Source: Sporosarcina jiandibaonis
Lineage (GTDB): Bacteria > Bacillota > Bacilli > Bacillales_A > Planococcaceae
DNA length: 64,000 nt
Assembly (NCBI RefSeq): GCF_013184495.1
Contig: NZ_JAAOIY010000001.1
Coordinates: forward strand, 248,001 to 312,000
Direction of reading: 5' to 3'
Shown in pieces: positions 33,128 to 41,908 of this stretch (position 1 is the first letter of the stretch; every line of letters begins with the position of its first letter). Below the pieces are notes generated by a model. It had not been told where the DNA came from, searched no databases, and saw only the letters and a program-made list of their open reading frames with translations. A program made the translations under genes and the position numbers.

Positions 33128-34069
33128 ATGAAACAATATTTAGAGCTTTGTGAATATGTATTATCAAATGGAACTAAAAAAGAAGATCGCACAGGAACAG
33201 GTACTTATAGCACTTTTGGCTATCAAATGAGGTTTGATTTGAACGAAGGATTTCCGCTTTTGACGACCAAAAGAACCGCGTTCCGATTAATCACTTCGGA
33301 ATTATTATGGTTTTTAAAAGGCGATACGAATGTACGGACGCTTATTAATGAAAAGAATCCTATTTGGGACGAGTGGGCGTTTGAACAATGGGTGAAAAGT
33401 GAAGAGTATGCAGGACCGGATATGACAAATTTCGGACTTAGGGCAACAAATGATTCCGAGTTTGCAGAAGTTTATAAAGAAGAAATGAATGCATTTAAAA
33501 AACGTGTAGCAGAAGATGTTGAATTCGCGACAAAATACGGCGATCTTGGGCCGGTTTACGGGAAACAATGGCGTTCTTGGTCTACAGGAAAGGGTTCTAT
33601 CGACCAAATCGCGAATCTAATTGAAGGGTTGAAAAACAATCCGGATTCCCGTCGCCACATAGTGACTGCTTGGAACCCATCTGAAGTAGAAGATATGGCT
33701 TTGCCGCCATGTCATGCACTTTTCCAATTTTATGTTTCTGATGGGAAACTTTCGTGCCAGCTATATCAACGCAGTGCGGATATCTTCTTAGGTGTGCCAT
33801 TCAATATTGCTTCCTATGCATTGCTCGTTCATTTAATTGCGAAAGAATGCGGCCTTGGTGTTGGCGAATTTATACACACGCTTGGCGATGCTCATATCTA
33901 TTCCAATCATGTTGAACAAGTTAAGGAACAACTAACACGCGAGCCGAAAGAACTTCCAACTTTAAAATTAAATGCAAAAGATAAATCGATATTCGAACTG
34001 GAAACAGCAGATATTGAAATTGAGAATTATGACCCGCATCCGAGAATAAAAGCTCCAATTGCAGTTTAA
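33128..34069 (+). CDS. thyA: Thymidylate synthase
   Basis: Methylates dUMP to dTMP using methylene-tetrahydrofolate, yielding dihydrofolate that DfrA then recycles. The catalytic Cys lies in [12 protein letters not shown], the phosphate-binding Arg pair in [13 protein letters not shown], and the dUMP-binding [21 protein letters not shown] is intact. At 313 residues it is the longer form, like that of Lactobacillus casei, with an insert near residues 85-140 ([19 protein letters not shown]). TTAGGAGG precedes the ATG. dfrA follows by 16 nt. Confidence 0.98.
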   Translation: MKQYLELCEYVLSNGTKKEDRTGTGTYSTFGYQMRFDLNEGFPLLTTKRTAFRLITSELLWFLKGDTNVRTLINEKNPIWDEWAFEQWVKSEEYAGPDMTNFGLRATNDSEFAEVYKEEMNAFKKRVAEDVEFATKYGDLGPVYGKQWRSWSTGKGSIDQIANLIEGLKNNPDSRRHIVTAWNPSEVEDMALPPCHALFQFYVSDGKLSCQLYQRSADIFLGVPFNIASYALLVHLIAKECGLGVGEFIHTLGDAHIYSNHVEQVKEQLTREPKELPTLKLNAKDKSIFELETADIEIENYDPHPRIKAPIAV

Positions 34070-34085
34070 GGGAGGAGAAATTAAT

Positions 34086-34565
34086 ATGATTTCGTTAATC
34101 GTAGCGCATGATCCAAACCGGGTGATTGGAAAAAATAATGAATTGCCTTGGCATTTACCGGAAGACTTGGCGTATTTTAAAAGGATGACGATGGGTAAAG
34201 CGATGGTTATGGGCAGAAAAACTTACGAGTCCATTGGAAGACCGTTACCAGGAAGATTAAGCATCGTTGTTACAAGAGATCCGGACTATTCAGCTGAAGG
34301 CGTTGTCATAGTCAATAGTTTGGATGAAGGAATTGAAAAGGCTAAAGAATATGCCCCGGAAGTCATGATTATTGGCGGAGCCGAAATATTTAATTTGGTA
34401 ATGGATATTGCAGACCGACTTTATATCACTTTGATTCAATCGGAATTTGAAGGCGATACCTTTTTTCCGGCTTATGAAGATGAGTGGGTATTAAAATCCA
34501 CTTCCGAAGAAATCATATCAAAGAACGGAACGTCATTTGTTTACCAAATTTACGATAAAAAATAA
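34086..34565 (+). CDS. dfrA: Dihydrofolate reductase
   Basis: Reduces dihydrofolate to tetrahydrofolate with NADPH; the trimethoprim target. 159 residues from the ATG at 34086 (GGGAGGAG site). Visible motifs are ISLIVAHDPNRVIGKNNELPWHLPEDL at the N-terminus (substrate Asp/Glu region), MGRKTYESIGRPLPGR (NADPH site), and MIIGGAEIFNL. The order thyA-dfrA is the usual one in Bacilli and couples dTMP synthesis to folate recycling. Confidence 0.97.
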   Translation: MISLIVAHDPNRVIGKNNELPWHLPEDLAYFKRMTMGKAMVMGRKTYESIGRPLPGRLSIVVTRDPDYSAEGVVIVNSLDEGIEKAKEYAPEVMIIGGAEIFNLVMDIADRLYITLIQSEFEGDTFFPAYEDEWVLKSTSEEIISKNGTSFVYQIYDKK

Positions 34566-34692
34566 ACAAGAAAAGCACGTAAACATAAGAAATAAATAAT
34601 ATTCATATGTCATTGTTTTATAACAGTTGACATGCATCAAAAATGACACTGTGACTTAATCAAACTATTACTATTGAGAAAGAGGCCTTATA

Positions 34693-35532
34693 TTGAAGAA
34701 AATTCATATTGTGACGGACTCTACCGCTGATTTAACAGAAGATGAGATTATTAACTATGGAATCCATGTCGTACCGTTATCGATACAAATTGATAATGAA
34801 TCATATATTGATGGAGTCGATTTAAAACCTGAGGAGTTTATGGAATTGATGGAAAGCGCAAAAGAGCTCCCAAAGAGTTCACAACCAGCCGCTGGAGTTT
34901 TTAAAGAGCTCTACGACCATCTCGGGGAAGATGGGAGCGAAATAATATCCATTCACATGACAGGCGGCATGAGCGGGACGGTAAGATCAGCGGAAGCAGC
35001 CGCTGAAATGTCAGCATCTAAAGTCACTGTCATTGACTCAATGTACATTTCACACGCCTTGTCATTTCAAGTATTAGAAGCCGCAAAAATGGCTGCTGAA
35101 GGGAAAAGTGTTCAGGAAATCGGGAAGAGGATCGACCAGATTCGAAAACAAACAACGCTCTTTGTCGTTGTAGATAAATTAGACAATTTAGTAAAAGGCG
35201 GTCGCATAGGCCGAGGCAAAGGTTTAATTGGTTCGTTATTAAAAATCAAACCAATCGCGACCTTGCAAAATGGCGTGTATACGCCTGTTGCGCAAGTACG
35301 AAGTCATCGTCAAGTGATTTCGCATTTGTTTAAAGTATTTAGAGAAGAAACAGCGGGTAAAATAATTCGGAGTGTCGGAATTTCACATGCCAACGGTTTG
35401 GTAATGGCAGAACCTTTGAAAAAACTGATTGAAGATACTGGAATTAAAGACGTGAGGCTAACATTTACAACTCCAGTCATCAGCACACATACTGGTGAAG
35501 GCACAATCGGGTTTATGTATTATTATGATTAA
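34693..35532 (+). CDS. DegV family fatty-acid-binding protein
   Basis: 279 residues from a TTG at 34693 (AAAGAGG site). The DegV fold starts with IHIVTDSTADLTEDEI, with the lipid-binding SSQPAAGVFKELYDHL and VVDKLDNLVKGGRIGRGKGLIG, and ends THTGEGTIGFMYY. DegV/FakB proteins hold a fatty acid for the FakA kinase, which makes acyl-phosphate for phospholipid synthesis; binding here is inferred from the family. Several DegV copies are usual in Bacilli. Confidence 0.93.
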   Translation: MKKIHIVTDSTADLTEDEIINYGIHVVPLSIQIDNESYIDGVDLKPEEFMELMESAKELPKSSQPAAGVFKELYDHLGEDGSEIISIHMTGGMSGTVRSAEAAAEMSASKVTVIDSMYISHALSFQVLEAAKMAAEGKSVQEIGKRIDQIRKQTTLFVVVDKLDNLVKGGRIGRGKGLIGSLLKIKPIATLQNGVYTPVAQVRSHRQVISHLFKVFREETAGKIIRSVGISHANGLVMAEPLKKLIEDTGIKDVRLTFTTPVISTHTGEGTIGFMYYYD

Positions 35533-35570
35533 GAAGTGACTCTTTATATAAGAAATGGGGAACTATACGC

Positions 35571-36386
35571 ATGAGAAGGATTATTATACTGTCATTGGTC
35601 TTCTCATTATTTCTATCCGGTTGTAAATCGCCGTTGTTCAACTCGACCGAACCCCTCGCTGGAAGAATGGATACCGAGTTTGACGAATGGAACATTCCCG
35701 GTACATTCATACTAAAAGACATTTATATTGTAGGACTGGGAGATTCTCTGACAGTAGGTCTTGGAGATGAATTCAAAAGAGGCGGTTATTTTACACGATT
35801 AACAAATGCAATGACCGAATGGCAAGGCGTAGAAGAAGTGGAAGTAACAAATTTGGCGGTAAGCGGCCGAAGAAGCGATCGGCTTTTACAGCAACTTGAA
35901 GAGGCAAAAACGCGAAACTATATAAAAAATGCGGATTTTGTGATATTTACAATTGGCGGCAATGACATAATGAAAGTTGTGAAAAGAGATTTATTCAATT
36001 TAAAAAAGCAAGCTTTCTACGATGAACTCGAACAGTTTACCAGTCGTTTAAATGAAATATTCACGATTATTAGAACGTTGAATTCGGATGCAATTATTAT
36101 TGTAGGCGGGTTGTATAATCCATTTACATTAGTGACGGACGAAGAAACAGGGTTTGAGGAAATACTGAGCGATTGGAACGATGCAATTGAAGTTCAGACT
36201 GAGTTGGATGAAAAATCATGCTTTGTCCCTGTAACTGATTTGTTCAATTCTAATTCGAATATGGTTTACCATACCGATTTCTTCCATCCGAATGCAAAAG
36301 GATACGAGGAAATGGCAAATCGTTATCTCGAAAAAATCGCTGAATGCGGGTTATTCCAACTATCGGATGGGGAATTGGACATGTAG
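35571..36386 (+). CDS. ypmR: YpmR-like SGNH/GDSL hydrolase lipoprotein
   Basis: 271 residues with a lipoprotein signal (MRRIIILSLVFSLFLSGC, Cys18). The SGNH blocks are complete: block I IVGLGDSLTVGLGD with the nucleophile Ser, block III FTIGGNDIM, and block V HTDFFHPNAKGYEEM with Asp and His. It is probably a membrane-anchored esterase or lipase with unknown substrate. It lies immediately before ypmS, as in B. subtilis. AAATGGGG precedes the ATG. Confidence 0.92.
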   Translation: MRRIIILSLVFSLFLSGCKSPLFNSTEPLAGRMDTEFDEWNIPGTFILKDIYIVGLGDSLTVGLGDEFKRGGYFTRLTNAMTEWQGVEEVEVTNLAVSGRRSDRLLQQLEEAKTRNYIKNADFVIFTIGGNDIMKVVKRDLFNLKKQAFYDELEQFTSRLNEIFTIIRTLNSDAIIIVGGLYNPFTLVTDEETGFEEILSDWNDAIEVQTELDEKSCFVPVTDLFNSNSNMVYHTDFFHPNAKGYEEMANRYLEKIAECGLFQLSDGELDM

Positions 36387-36398
36387 GGGGCTGATATA

Positions 36399-36971
36399 AT
36401 GAATCTTTGGAAAATCGCATTTTTTGGACTCGCAGGTATTGTCGCTGCTGCAATTGTATATTTATTTATACTACTTGGGCACCAGGATGAATCCGCGCCT
36501 ATTCCAAAGGCGGATGATACAATTCAAGCAGCGAATTACTTAACGGTAAGGGCTTCGAAGAAAGACTTTGAGGGTATTGCTAATACGTATATACGAAAAG
36601 CGATAAATAAGGAACCTCTTCCGGTAACGATGATGGTTGAGGATGATATCATACTGCTATCGGAGCTTACTGTTTTCTCCTACACGCTTCCTGTCATTAT
36701 GCATTTTGATCCGGTTGTTCGCGAGGACGGTAATTTAACACTGAAACAGTCTAAGCTTGAAATCGGGAAGTTAAAGATACAACCTGCAACGGTATTGAAA
36801 ATTTTAAAAGACTCCGTCGATTTGCCGCCGTGGATGATTGTTCGTCCGAAAGAAGAAGAAGTATTTATCGATTTAAGAGCCATACCTATTTCAGGTGACC
36901 TACAGGTACGAGCGAAAGAATTCAATTTAGACAATGATGAAATTATTCTAGAAATAACGATTCCAAAATAA
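36399..36971 (+). CDS. ypmS: YpmS family membrane-anchored protein
   Basis: 190 residues: an N-terminal transmembrane helix ([24 protein letters not shown]) and an extracytoplasmic beta-rich domain with conserved segments [43 protein letters not shown] and a short C-terminal strand region. This is the YpmS/DUF2140 pattern, unknown function, always next to the YpmR lipase. TAGGGGG lies before the ATG, 12 nt after ypmR. Confidence 0.9.
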   Translation: MNLWKIAFFGLAGIVAAAIVYLFILLGHQDESAPIPKADDTIQAANYLTVRASKKDFEGIANTYIRKAINKEPLPVTMMVEDDIILLSELTVFSYTLPVIMHFDPVVREDGNLTLKQSKLEIGKLKIQPATVLKILKDSVDLPPWMIVRPKEEEVFIDLRAIPISGDLQVRAKEFNLDNDEIILEITIPK

Positions 36972-36985
36972 GGGGAGGTAATTGT

Positions 36986-37516
36986 ATGTCCAAATCTCTT
37001 GCTACATTTGCCGGCGGCTGTTTTTGGTGCATGGTTAAACCTTTTGACCGTTATGAAGGAGTCGAATCAGTAATTTCCGGCTATACAGGCGGGGATGTGG
37101 AGAACCCATCCTATGAACTCGTTTGTACAAATACAACCGGTCATCGGGAAGCCGTCCAAATTACGTTCGATGATGATATTATATCTTATGAAGAATTACT
37201 AGCTATTTTTTGGCGCCAAATCGATCCGACTGATTCTGGTGGACAATTTTTCGATCGTGGCGAATCATATGAGACAGTGATTTTCACTCATTCCGAAGAA
37301 CAAAGGCTTCTTGCTGAGGAATCTAAAAAGAAACTTGAAGCATCAGGTAAGTTTGACAAGCCGATTGCTACAAAAATATTGCCGGCTAAGACTTTCTATC
37401 CTGCTGAGGAAGGCCACCAGAATTACTATTTGAAAAATCCGGAACATTATAGAAGGTATTCAATTGGATCAGGTAGAGAGCAATTCAAAAGTGATCATTG
37501 GAGTGAAGATAAATGA
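36986..37516 (+). CDS. msrA: Peptide-methionine (S)-S-oxide reductase
   Basis: Repairs S-epimers of methionine sulfoxide. The active site GCFWC is at residues 11-15 (catalytic Cys12), with the family segments [46 protein letters not shown] and [13 protein letters not shown]. 176 residues, normal length. GGGGAGG precedes the ATG. Its stop overlaps the msrB start by four bases, so both reductases are made together. A second msrA 3' end occurs at the right edge of the window. Confidence 0.97.
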   Translation: MSKSLATFAGGCFWCMVKPFDRYEGVESVISGYTGGDVENPSYELVCTNTTGHREAVQITFDDDIISYEELLAIFWRQIDPTDSGGQFFDRGESYETVIFTHSEEQRLLAEESKKKLEASGKFDKPIATKILPAKTFYPAEEGHQNYYLKNPEHYRRYSIGSGREQFKSDHWSEDK

Positions 37517-37938
37517 GCGAGGATTTAAAGAAAAAATTAACTGATATTCAATATCATGTCACACAAGAAAATGGGACAGAACCTCCTTTTCAGAACGTTT
37601 ACGATAGTCATTTTGAAGAAGGAATTTATGTTGACATTGTATCCGGAAAACCCTTGTTCAGCTCAAAAGATAAATATGATGCGGGTTGTGGATGGCCAAG
37701 CTTTACAAAACCGATAGAAGAGCAAGAAGTGACCGAGCACTTTGACGATAGTCATGGAATGCGACGTACTGAGGTAAGAAGCAAAACGGCTGATTCCCAT
37801 TTAGGACATGTTTTTCCTGATGGACCGGGACCGGACGGACTACGTTATTGTATTAATTCTGCAGCACTGCGTTTCGTTCCAGTAACTGATTTTGATAAAG
37901 AAGGTTACGGAGAGTATAAAAAACTTTTCCGACCTTAA
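37513..37938 (+). CDS. msrB: Peptide-methionine (R)-S-oxide reductase
   Basis: Repairs R-epimers of methionine sulfoxide. 141 residues with the core [29 protein letters not shown] and the catalytic Cys in [14 protein letters not shown]. The structural zinc CxxC pairs found in some MsrB proteins are absent, as in the B. subtilis type. ATGA overlap with msrA shows translational coupling. Confidence 0.97.
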   Translation: MSEDLKKKLTDIQYHVTQENGTEPPFQNVYDSHFEEGIYVDIVSGKPLFSSKDKYDAGCGWPSFTKPIEEQEVTEHFDDSHGMRRTEVRSKTADSHLGHVFPDGPGPDGLRYCINSAALRFVPVTDFDKEGYGEYKKLFRP

Positions 37939-37956
37939 TTCTAAGGAGTTAAAGAC

Positions 37957-38187
37957 ATGAATCGAACCTTTTATCAGTTTGTATTATCGTATCGCGGCGG
38001 CGGGAAAAATGATGAAAAAGCTGTTTTTGCTGAAGGCATGTTTAATGACCTCAGCTTTCCTAAAGAAGAAACCAAGTACGATCCATTATCACGTTATATA
38101 GAAGAAAAAGCCGATGAAGAAATGCGTCCAGTCGTCTTTGATGAGTTATACAACATTTACTCAGAGCGGGTTAATCCTTCAAATTAA
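37957..38187 (+). CDS. yozE: YozE family protein
   Basis: 76-residue soluble helical protein, the DUF1250/YozE SAM-like fold: MNRTFYQFVLSYRGGGK at the start, then LSFPKEETKYDPLSRYIEEKA. Function unknown. CTAAGGAG precedes the ATG. It follows msrB by 18 nt, as in B. subtilis where yozE lies next to msrAB, and probably ends the ypmR-yozE transcription unit. Confidence 0.92.
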   Translation: MNRTFYQFVLSYRGGGKNDEKAVFAEGMFNDLSFPKEETKYDPLSRYIEEKADEEMRPVVFDELYNIYSERVNPSN

Positions 38188-38193
38188 GTGCAA

Positions 38194-38236
38194 GCTAGCA
38201 AGGAAGAATGAATAACAATTCTTCTTTGCATCTAGC
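38194..38236 (+). other. Large hairpin between yozE and deoD
   Basis: GCTAG + CAAGGAAGAAT pairs with ATTCTTCTTTG + CTAGC (one G-U, a 3-nt bulge), 8-nt loop. No T tract follows, so it is a weak terminator or an mRNA processing/stability element. Confidence 0.5.
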
Positions 38237-38288
38237 GCCCAATAAATGTATGATTAAACAAGAGATTTTGAAAGAGAGGGAAAAATTA

Positions 38289-38993
38289 ATGAGTATACAT
38301 ATCAATGCTGAAAAAGGCGCAATTGCCGAAACTGTATTATTACCTGGAGATCCCCTTCGTGCCAAATACATCGCGGAGACGTTTTTGGAAGATGTAACAC
38401 AATATAATGATGTTCGTAATATGTTCGGCTACACGGGAACCTATAAAGGTGAACGAATTTCTGTTCAGGGAACTGGAATGGGTGTACCTTCCATCTCCAT
38501 TTATGTGACAGAACTCATGCAAGAATACAATGTGCAAAACCTCATACGTGTCGGGACTTGCGGAGCCATTCAAAAAGATGTGAAACTCCGTGATGTCATC
38601 ATTGCACAAGGAGCTACATCGAACTCTAACATGAATGATATTATTTTCGATAAGATTAAATTCGCTCCGATTGCCGACTTTGGCCTTTTAACGAAAGCTT
38701 ACAATGCGGGTGTTGAAAAAGGATTGAATTTACGTGTCGGTAATGTATTCACGGAAGATCTTTTTTATAACGAGTTTTCTAATCACGAACAACTAGCACA
38801 ATATGGAGTTCTGGCTGTAGAAATGGAAGCATCAGCACTATATACGCTAGCTGCTAAATTCGGACGAAAAGCGCTTACGATTCTTACAGTGAGTGATCAT
38901 ATTTTGACGGGTGAAGTTACTACTGCTGAAGAACGTCAACTAACATTTAATGATATGATCGTTGTTGCATTAGAAGCTGCTATACAAAAATAA
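38289..38993 (+). CDS. deoD: Purine nucleoside phosphorylase, DeoD type
   Basis: Hexameric PNP that phosphorolyses purine (deoxy)nucleosides in salvage. 234 residues from the ATG at 38289 (GAGAGGG site); the longer frame from 38208 starts inside a hairpin and is rejected. Family motifs are [55 protein letters not shown] and the nucleoside-binding [12 protein letters not shown], with Asp in [10 protein letters not shown] as the catalytic acid. Alone, not with deoA/drm. Confidence 0.97.
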   Translation: MSIHINAEKGAIAETVLLPGDPLRAKYIAETFLEDVTQYNDVRNMFGYTGTYKGERISVQGTGMGVPSISIYVTELMQEYNVQNLIRVGTCGAIQKDVKLRDVIIAQGATSNSNMNDIIFDKIKFAPIADFGLLTKAYNAGVEKGLNLRVGNVFTEDLFYNEFSNHEQLAQYGVLAVEMEASALYTLAAKFGRKALTILTVSDHILTGEVTTAEERQLTFNDMIVVALEAAIQK

Positions 38994-38997
38994 GTAG

Positions 38998-39180
38998 AAA
39001 AAAGGCCGCTATAAGTGAAATGCCGAAGCAGCCGTCAAGACTCGACAGGCAAAAGATGGAGCAGTGCAGTGACGACCTCTGTCCAGGAAGGATATAATGC
39101 CATCCTTCCCTGCTGATTCAGCTTATGACCCAAGAGTTTGGCTGCTGAGGCTAGACATATTGCGGTCTTTTTCACTTATA
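38998..39180 (+). ncRNA. Candidate structured RNA or MITE-like element with mutually exclusive closing helices
   Basis: 183-bp segment filling the deoD-protease gap. Helix A: AAAAAGGCCGC (38999-39009) pairs with GCGGTCTTTTT (39162-39172). Helix B: TATAAGTGAAA (39010-39020) pairs perfectly with TTTCACTTATA (39170-39180); both cannot form at once. Inside, GCC-GA-AGCAGCC (39022-39033) pairs with GGCTGCT-GA-GGC (39140-39151), giving ten pairs around a tandem G-A mismatch. A terminal 8-bp hairpin GGAAGGAT / ATCCTTCC lies at about 39086-39109. I do not recognise a known RNA family. It could be a free small RNA, a 5'-leader switch for the protease gene or a small mobile repeat. Confidence 0.5.
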
Positions 39181-39213
39181 TGTATTTCACTTTTAGGGAA
39201 AGTGGGGAATAGG

Positions 39214-40737
39214 ATGGACGATAAAAAGAGAGAGTATGAAAACCATATTGAAGATGAAAATGGTTCCGATTTTACACCTGTTCCTGACAAGCCGGGAACT
39301 CGTTCGATTCAATTAAAACCATTTTCCTTCGTTATGCTAATTTTCGGCCTGATTCTTATGACTGCTGGTATCACCTTTTTCATTTTGACTGCGGGTGAAG
39401 ATAAGGTTGTCGAGGTTGTAAAACCGCCGCAACAAGCCGTCGATAGACAAGAATTCAACAAATTATATGAAGCCTACGACAACTTGAAAAATAATTACTT
39501 TCAGGATATAGATGATGCGGCGATAATTGATGGCGCGATTAACGGGATGATCGACGCGTTGGGTGATCCCTACTCGGATTATTTGAATGAAGATGAAGCG
39601 CGTCAATTGAATGAGAGCATTTCATCAAGTTTTGAAGGGATTGGGGCTGAAATCCAGGAACAGGACGGATTTATAGCTGTTGTTTCTCCAATAAAAAATT
39701 CGCCGGCAGAACGGGCTGGATTATTACCTAAAGATAAGATTACTGCAGTTGATGGTAAAAGCATTCAAGGTATGTCTTCCTCAGAAGCAGTGCTTCTCAT
39801 ACGAGGTGAAAAAGGGACTCCGGTTACGCTCACGATCATGAGAGCGGGAACAGATGAACCAATTGATGTTAAAATTATTCGCGATGTCATCCCGATTGAA
39901 ACGGTTTATTACGAAATGGATGCCAATAAAATAGGATATGTACGTATCACAAGCTTTTCAATGGGGACGTATAAAGAATTATTGACAGCTCTAGACAGCA
40001 TGGAAAAAGACGGTATGGCTGGTTTAGTCGTCGATGTTCGTCAAAATCCAGGCGGCATACTTAATGGCGCATTGGAAATTTCTGATTTATTTGTTGAAAA
40101 AGGAAAGAATTTATTGCAATCGAAAGAAAAAGGTGAAATTGCCGAGGTTTATCAGGCGACCAACGGACGTAAAGTTAAAGTTCCCGTTACAGTTCTGATT
40201 GACGACGGCAGTGCATCTGCTTCTGAAATTCTTGCGGGTGCATTAAGCGAGTCTGCAGGTATTCCGCTTGTGGGAGTCACTACATTTGGCAAAGGAACTG
40301 TTCAATCACCACAAGACTTGGATGATGGATCAAATCTTAAAATCACCACAGCTAAATGGCTCACGCCTGATGGCAATTGGATTCATGAAAAAGGCATAAA
40401 ACCAGACTATGAAGTTCCTTATCCTTCATATGCTTTGTTGCCGTATTTAAATCCGGGTGAAGAAATGAAAGAAGGACTACTTTCATCATCAGTTAAAACA
40501 GCCGAAGAAATGCTAAAGGCGGTAGGTTATAATCCTGGGGAAGTAGACGGGTTATTCGATAAAGCGACCGAAGAAGCCGTAATCGAATTGCAAAAAGATC
40601 TCGAGATCGATCCTTCAGGGATTCTTGTCGGCGATACGACTTATGGTCTCATGGACAAGCTACGCACTAAAATCGAAGAAGATGACCCGCAATTATTGAA
40701 AGCTAAAGAATTATTAATGGAGAAACTAGCCAAATAA
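39214..40737 (+). CDS. S41 C-terminal processing protease (CtpA/CtpB type)
   Basis: 507 residues from the ATG at 39214 (GGGGAATAGG upstream). A cytoplasmic N-terminus of about 45 residues is followed by a transmembrane helix (FSFVMLIFGLILMTAGITFFIL). A PDZ domain comes next (about 145-230, GIGAEIQEQDGFIAVVSPIKN), then the S41 peptidase with catalytic Ser in DDGSASASEILAGAL and Lys in FGKGTVQS. A C-terminal PG_binding_1 domain (about 430-490) ends it. In Bacillus, CtpB cleaves SpoIVFA to trigger sigma-K. Whether this is the CtpA or CtpB orthologue cannot be decided here. Confidence 0.93.
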   Translation: MDDKKREYENHIEDENGSDFTPVPDKPGTRSIQLKPFSFVMLIFGLILMTAGITFFILTAGEDKVVEVVKPPQQAVDRQEFNKLYEAYDNLKNNYFQDIDDAAIIDGAINGMIDALGDPYSDYLNEDEARQLNESISSSFEGIGAEIQEQDGFIAVVSPIKNSPAERAGLLPKDKITAVDGKSIQGMSSSEAVLLIRGEKGTPVTLTIMRAGTDEPIDVKIIRDVIPIETVYYEMDANKIGYVRITSFSMGTYKELLTALDSMEKDGMAGLVVDVRQNPGGILNGALEISDLFVEKGKNLLQSKEKGEIAEVYQATNGRKVKVPVTVLIDDGSASASEILAGALSESAGIPLVGVTTFGKGTVQSPQDLDDGSNLKITTAKWLTPDGNWIHEKGIKPDYEVPYPSYALLPYLNPGEEMKEGLLSSSVKTAEEMLKAVGYNPGEVDGLFDKATEEAVIELQKDLEIDPSGILVGDTTYGLMDKLRTKIEEDDPQLLKAKELLMEKLAK

Positions 40738-40765
40738 CGGTTATCGTCGAGTGCAGACGAAGAAA

Positions 40766-40800
40766 AAAGCGTCCGTCCTAAAAAGGGATGGACGCTTTCG
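40766..40800 (+). terminator. Terminator after the S41 protease
   Basis: 13-bp stem AAAGCGTCCGTCC / GGATGGACGCTTT with one G-U pair, 7-nt loop; only a short T tract follows. Confidence 0.65.
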
Positions 40801-40825
40801 TAATTAAAAAACAGAGGTGAAAGAT

Positions 40826-41731
40826 ATGATTGATGTTTATTTATTTAGCGGGTTTCTTGGGAGTGGAAAGACCTCTCTATTACTTAATGTCATTCAAGAA
40901 TTGAAAGCGGCGGGGAAAACTCCTGCAGTTTTCATGAATGAATTTGGAAATTTAAAAGTAGATTCGAACTCTATTGAAGGCGAAGTTCCGTTAAAAGAAT
41001 TGCTAGATGGTTGTATATGCTGTTCAGGCGCTGAGAAGACAGAGGCGCAGTTACAAGGCTTATTAGAAGAAAATGACCATATCGATGTCATTCTTATTGA
41101 AACAACGGGTGCTGCACATCCTGTAGAAGCTCTTGATGCGGTTTATTCCCCGTTATTTGCAGATCGGTTACAAGTTAAAGGAATCGTAACCGTCGTCGAT
41201 AGTAAACTCTGGATCAATCGAGACACATTATCCCCAAGAGTGCGTGCCTTATATATGGAACAAATAAAACACGCACATTTGCTGTTGGCGAATAAAATAG
41301 ACTTATTATCTGCTGATGAACTTGCAACTGTCACAATGGAATTGTCTAACTTTAATAGTTCCGCTCCGTTAATTCAAACAGTGAATGCAAAACTTAGCTT
41401 TTCTTATATAGAAAATGTTCTAAAATCAAAGAAAAACAGAACTTCAGAAGCTGTAATTTCCGGCGCCGGACTTCCACTCTCCTCAAAACTGATTACATTT
41501 TCGGAAAGTGTGAAAATGGATGAGTTTGAAAACTGGGTGAAATCTTTACCGGATACAGTGTATCGCATGAAAGGGTTTGTCCCTGTAGCAGGCACGAAAA
41601 ACCCTTATTTGTTTCAATATGCATATGGAATGGTGAATTGGATGCCAGAATATGTGAAAATGGAGCCTAGACTAGTAATAATTGGTGAAGGAATTGCTGA
41701 GATAGACTATAATAATTCAGCGAAATACTGA
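40826..41731 (+). CDS. CobW/ZNG1-type metal-chaperone GTPase
   Basis: 301 residues from the ATG at 40826 (GAGGTG site). G3E P-loop GTPase: Walker A GFLGSGKTS (residues 9-17), the metal-binding CxCC motif in DGCICCSG, Walker B ILIETTGAAHP and the base-specificity motif NKID. The C-terminal CobW_C domain (KLITFSESVKMDEFENWVKSLP onwards) is short. Such proteins deliver zinc or cobalt to client enzymes. No complete Zur box was found upstream, so the metal is not assigned. Single gene. Confidence 0.9.
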   Translation: MIDVYLFSGFLGSGKTSLLLNVIQELKAAGKTPAVFMNEFGNLKVDSNSIEGEVPLKELLDGCICCSGAEKTEAQLQGLLEENDHIDVILIETTGAAHPVEALDAVYSPLFADRLQVKGIVTVVDSKLWINRDTLSPRVRALYMEQIKHAHLLLANKIDLLSADELATVTMELSNFNSSAPLIQTVNAKLSFSYIENVLKSKKNRTSEAVISGAGLPLSSKLITFSESVKMDEFENWVKSLPDTVYRMKGFVPVAGTKNPYLFQYAYGMVNWMPEYVKMEPRLVIIGEGIAEIDYNNSAKY

Positions 41732-41908
41732 GGTAGTCAACCCGAAAATAGTAGTAATAAAAACATAGTTCTCCATAAGTATCCAATTGCGGCTAAAAAC
41801 TTTCCCATAGCGAGCGTATTTATACTTTGTCTGGCTTTACTGGTAGTAAATTCCGAAATTCTCAATCTCATAGACGTTATGATAGATTGCGAAGGGAGGA
41901 GTTAAGAG

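Noticed and set aside
34644-34660. FNR-like TGTGA..TCA ahead of degV
   Set aside because: Spacing is five, and the second half is TCAAA rather than TCACA; not a credible FNR site.
39097-39213. Upstream in-frame extension of the S41 protease
   Set aside because: The added residues run through the structured element and lack a ribosome site; the ATG at 39214 has one.
40796-40815. Possible Zur box upstream of the CobW GTPase
   Set aside because: Only a half-site TCGTAATT is present; the second half does not match.
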